Origin: Dehalococcoidales bacterium
GTDB lineage: Bacteria > Chloroflexota > Dehalococcoidia > Dehalococcoidales > UBA5760
NCBI GenBank assembly: GCA_028716225.1
Contig: JAQUQE010000013.1
Span: forward strand, 1-45,502
Length of the DNA: 45,502 nucleotides
Reading direction: 5' to 3'
This document shows positions 43,629 to 45,502 of this stretch, in pieces. Numbering within the stretch: position 1 is the first letter of the stretch; every line of letters starts with the position of its first letter. The translations under genes were made by a program, and so were the position numbers. The notes beneath the pieces were generated by a model. That model was not told the DNA's origin. It saw nothing but the letters and a program-made list of their open reading frames with translations, and made no database searches.

Positions 43629-44177
43629 ATGGCTGACCGCCAAGATTATACGGCTATAGCCGCAACTGGGGCCGCCGTTATGGCTGCTCTGGCCTGGTCT
43701 AAAAGTCCGGCAGCCGCCTCAAGCCAGTTTCCGCCGGAGCTTATGCAGCTTTTGACTGCAATGGCCAGTGACCTGAATGATGCTGACAGGGTTAAACTTG
43801 CCGACATTCTGGTAGCCATTCAACAATTGAATCCTGAATTGAATCCTGCAGTTGGGGGCTTAAAAGGTTACCCCGCAAATCTACCGAGACTTAGTACAAC
43901 AAGGGTGCAAATACTGGCTGTTAATACAGCGGTACAGCTTCCAGATATTGTCATACCGGATGGTTTCGCTGTTAAAATCAAGGCATATCCAACTAATGCC
44001 GGCATAGTGCGCGTCGGACCAGGCAAAACTGGAGCTATCGACCCTAACCAGGCCGAGACGCTTCTGGCTAATGAAGCCACTTTTTACAACATACAGAATA
44101 CCAATATTCTATATGTGACGAGCACAGCTCTGGCCGTTGTCGGAGAATATGTTACAGTGACAGCGGAGCAATCATAA
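43629..44177 (+). CDS. Putative structural protein with N-terminal hydrophobic segment
   Basis: 182 aa. AIAATGAAVMAALAWSKSPAAASS is a weak membrane or anchor helix. Then a helical PPELMQLLTAMASDLNDADRVKLADILVAI, and a beta domain TRVQILAVNTAVQLPDIVIPDGFAVKIKAYPTNAGIVRVG...ILYVTSTALAVVGEYVTVTAEQ. The DIVIPDGFAVKIKA pattern recurs in phage particle proteins. SD AAAGGAGG. Confidence 0.5.
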   Translation: MADRQDYTAIAATGAAVMAALAWSKSPAAASSQFPPELMQLLTAMASDLNDADRVKLADILVAIQQLNPELNPAVGGLKGYPANLPRLSTTRVQILAVNTAVQLPDIVIPDGFAVKIKAYPTNAGIVRVGPGKTGAIDPNQAETLLANEATFYNIQNTNILYVTSTALAVVGEYVTVTAEQS

Positions 44178-44189
44178 TGGAGGTGTAAT

Positions 44190-45194
44190 ATGGCAGGCGG
44201 TACTACTGTTACCCCGGTATCCCCCGGCCTTACTTTTTACGGTATTGTTTCTAATGTAATCTCTGCCACCCAGTTTACAGTACCATTGCTGGTAGGCAGA
44301 GGGGATACTTTTTTTAATAACTGGATGGTATACGTGCTGCGTAAAGGCACCGGTACCGGTGCCGCCCCCCAGGGCGAGCAGCAAATAGCCACTGCCTTTG
44401 TCAGTAACAGTGGCCTGGTTACATGCCCGGCCTTCACCGCAGTTCTCGCTCCAGGCGATGAGATACTGATGCTGCACCCGGATATCTCAACAGTATTGGC
44501 AGCCGGCATCGCCGCAGTCCTGGCAGCTATCGGAGGCGTAGCAGCCGGTGTAGGTCTTTGCTACCGTGGCATAGTTACTGGGGTTCCTGGAGCTGGCCAA
44601 TTCACCATTGCAACCCTAGCCGGTCAAGGGGGTAACTCATTTATAGACCTCAGTGGAATAAATCCCTACTACGCTTTTGTTAAAACAATCGCTGCCGGCA
44701 CTGGTGCCCCTCCGGAGGGAGAGCTCCAGCCAATCACAGGTTATGCCACCTTAACCGGAAACTTCAGCGCGGGCGCTTTTACAGTCCCAGTTGGTATTGG
44801 CGATGAGATTCTCATTATACATCCCATGCTGGCCAGAATATTTAACATGTACGGAACGCCTCCGGCCACCGGAAGCCTAGTGGCTAACTGGCAGGCTGCA
44901 GAGCAGACCTTAGTTAACATCGGCGCAGCCAATACCAGGAACAAGGTCAATACCTTAATGATTGACATGAATGCTATCGGTGGTACACTCACTATCCGTA
45001 TGTATCATGCTATAGCCGGTGTTCAAAGACAAATCTACAGCCAGGCTTTTACTGTTGCACTCGATGGACCCGGACGATGGACAATTAACGGCCCTGTTGG
45101 AATATTCGATATTCTCCGGGTAACCTGCCAAAGCAATCTTGTTGGTGACAACGGTGTAGCCATAGCCTACAGCTATATGTTGGAGCACATGTAA
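44190..45194 (+). CDS. Putative structural protein with repeated beta domains
   Basis: 334 aa. Two related N-terminal units: TFYGIVSNVISATQFTVPLLVGRGDTFFNNWMVYVLRKGTGTGAAPQGEQQIATAF and CYRGIVTGVPGAGQFTIATLAGQGGNSFIDLSGINPYYAFVKTIAAGTGAPPEGELQPITGY, both ending near GDEIL-IHP. The C-terminal ~90 residues (LMIDMNAIGGTLTIRMYHAIAGVQRQIYSQAFTVALDGP) resemble phage decoration or tail domains. TAATG coupling to the next gene. Confidence 0.55.
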   Translation: MAGGTTVTPVSPGLTFYGIVSNVISATQFTVPLLVGRGDTFFNNWMVYVLRKGTGTGAAPQGEQQIATAFVSNSGLVTCPAFTAVLAPGDEILMLHPDISTVLAAGIAAVLAAIGGVAAGVGLCYRGIVTGVPGAGQFTIATLAGQGGNSFIDLSGINPYYAFVKTIAAGTGAPPEGELQPITGYATLTGNFSAGAFTVPVGIGDEILIIHPMLARIFNMYGTPPATGSLVANWQAAEQTLVNIGAANTRNKVNTLMIDMNAIGGTLTIRMYHAIAGVQRQIYSQAFTVALDGPGRWTINGPVGIFDILRVTCQSNLVGDNGVAIAYSYMLEHM

Positions 45195-45433
45195 TGAGTC
45201 TTGAAATCAAGAGCGGCGGAGTAACCGCCATATCAGGGTTAACCATAGACGCCGATAAAGGCTGGGCGGCTAAAGGTATCTCTAATATTAAAGAGGTAGT
45301 TGCCGGCATGGCTGAAGGTGACATGATTTACCATGACGGCACAAGAATAGTCAAGATAACTCCTGGCGTTATAAACTCTGAACTTATAACGAAAGGTCCG
45401 ACCTGGCCACCCATATGGGGGTTCGTAGCATGA
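45194..45433 (+). CDS. Small paralog of the fibre protein N-terminus
   Basis: 79 aa, spanning the circular joint. SLEIKSGGVTAISGLTIDADKGWAAKGISNIKEVVAGMAEGDMIYHDG aligns along its whole length with residues 1-75 of the next gene (55-981). A tandem duplication in which only one copy gained the distal domain. It may be a connector shared by the receptor proteins. Confidence 0.65.
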   Translation: MSLEIKSGGVTAISGLTIDADKGWAAKGISNIKEVVAGMAEGDMIYHDGTRIVKITPGVINSELITKGPTWPPIWGFVA

Positions 45434-45502
45434 GTGTAGAAACGAAGGGCGGCGGAGTAACAACCCTATCTGCGCTAACCATCGATGCCGACAAGGATTG
45501 GG
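45376..45502. repeat. Terminal direct repeat, copy 2 (circular joint)
   Basis: This is the exact copy of bases 1-127. It contains the last 58 bases of the gene at 45194 and the first codons of the gene annotated at 55-981. It should be removed when the circular sequence is counted, giving 45,375 bp. Confidence 0.95.

Noticed and set aside
1-45502. tRNA genes, rRNA genes or CRISPR arrays
   Set aside because: No cloverleaf with TTC-purine arm, no rRNA-like sequence, and no regularly spaced repeats of CRISPR type were found by eye; the iterons are too short and irregular.

Overview
The window is a complete circular element. Bases 1-127 are repeated exactly at 45376-45502, so the unit genome is 45,375 bp. 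A bacterial host is suggested by a DnaX-like clamp-loader ATPase, a DnaC-type helicase loader, a lambda-O-like initiator, sigma70-type -35/-10 pairs and Shine-Dalgarno sequences before nearly every gene. An integrase, an excisionase-like HTH protein, an intein, a homing HNH gene, host-wall/lysis-type enzymes and a block of virion-like beta-rich proteins point to a temperate bacterial virus or virus-like episome. I cannot name the host; the redox and ferritin-like genes would fit an anaerobic bacterium (inference). I recognise no terminase, portal, HK97-type capsid, protease or tape-measure gene, while many putative structural proteins carry one transmembrane anchor, so the particle may not be a classical tailed phage.

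Layout: there are two opposed transcription blocks. From a divergent promoter pair at about 35.80-35.86 kb, the rightward block runs 35.87 kb -> 45.4 kb -> through the circular joint -> 7.7 kb. It encodes zinc-finger/coiled-coil proteins, a transglutaminase-like protein, membrane proteins, putative capsid/spike proteins, receptor-binding-type proteins, holin-like proteins, a permuted NlpC/P60-like hydrolase, a GH114-like hydrolase and surface beta-sandwich proteins. The leftward block runs 35.78 -> 7.71 kb. It encodes an intein-bearing protein, a ferritin-like protein, small zinc proteins, the integrase, nucleases, a sigma-like protein, a long gene-free structured region, about 20 tiny genes, the clamp loader, a ferredoxin-thioredoxin-reductase-like protein, a Ycf46-like AAA module, and the replication module (annealing-type protein, initiator, helicase loader, endonuclease).

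Replication: a GTAACG iteron array lies inside the initiator gene, as in lambda O. A near-identical copy of about 170-180 bp lies in inverted orientation 25 kb away in an intergenic region.

Regulation: two promoter families are visible. Family A has -35 TTGACW followed by ACC, usually extended to ACCRTGG. Family B is TGTCACA-N16-CGATTAGCT, found five times with exactly the same spacing. Three tandem family-B copies fire into a gene-free region of about 730 bp, rich in hairpins, next to the sigma-like gene. That region is the strongest candidate here for something undescribed: a large structured non-coding RNA driven by a virus-specific promoter class.
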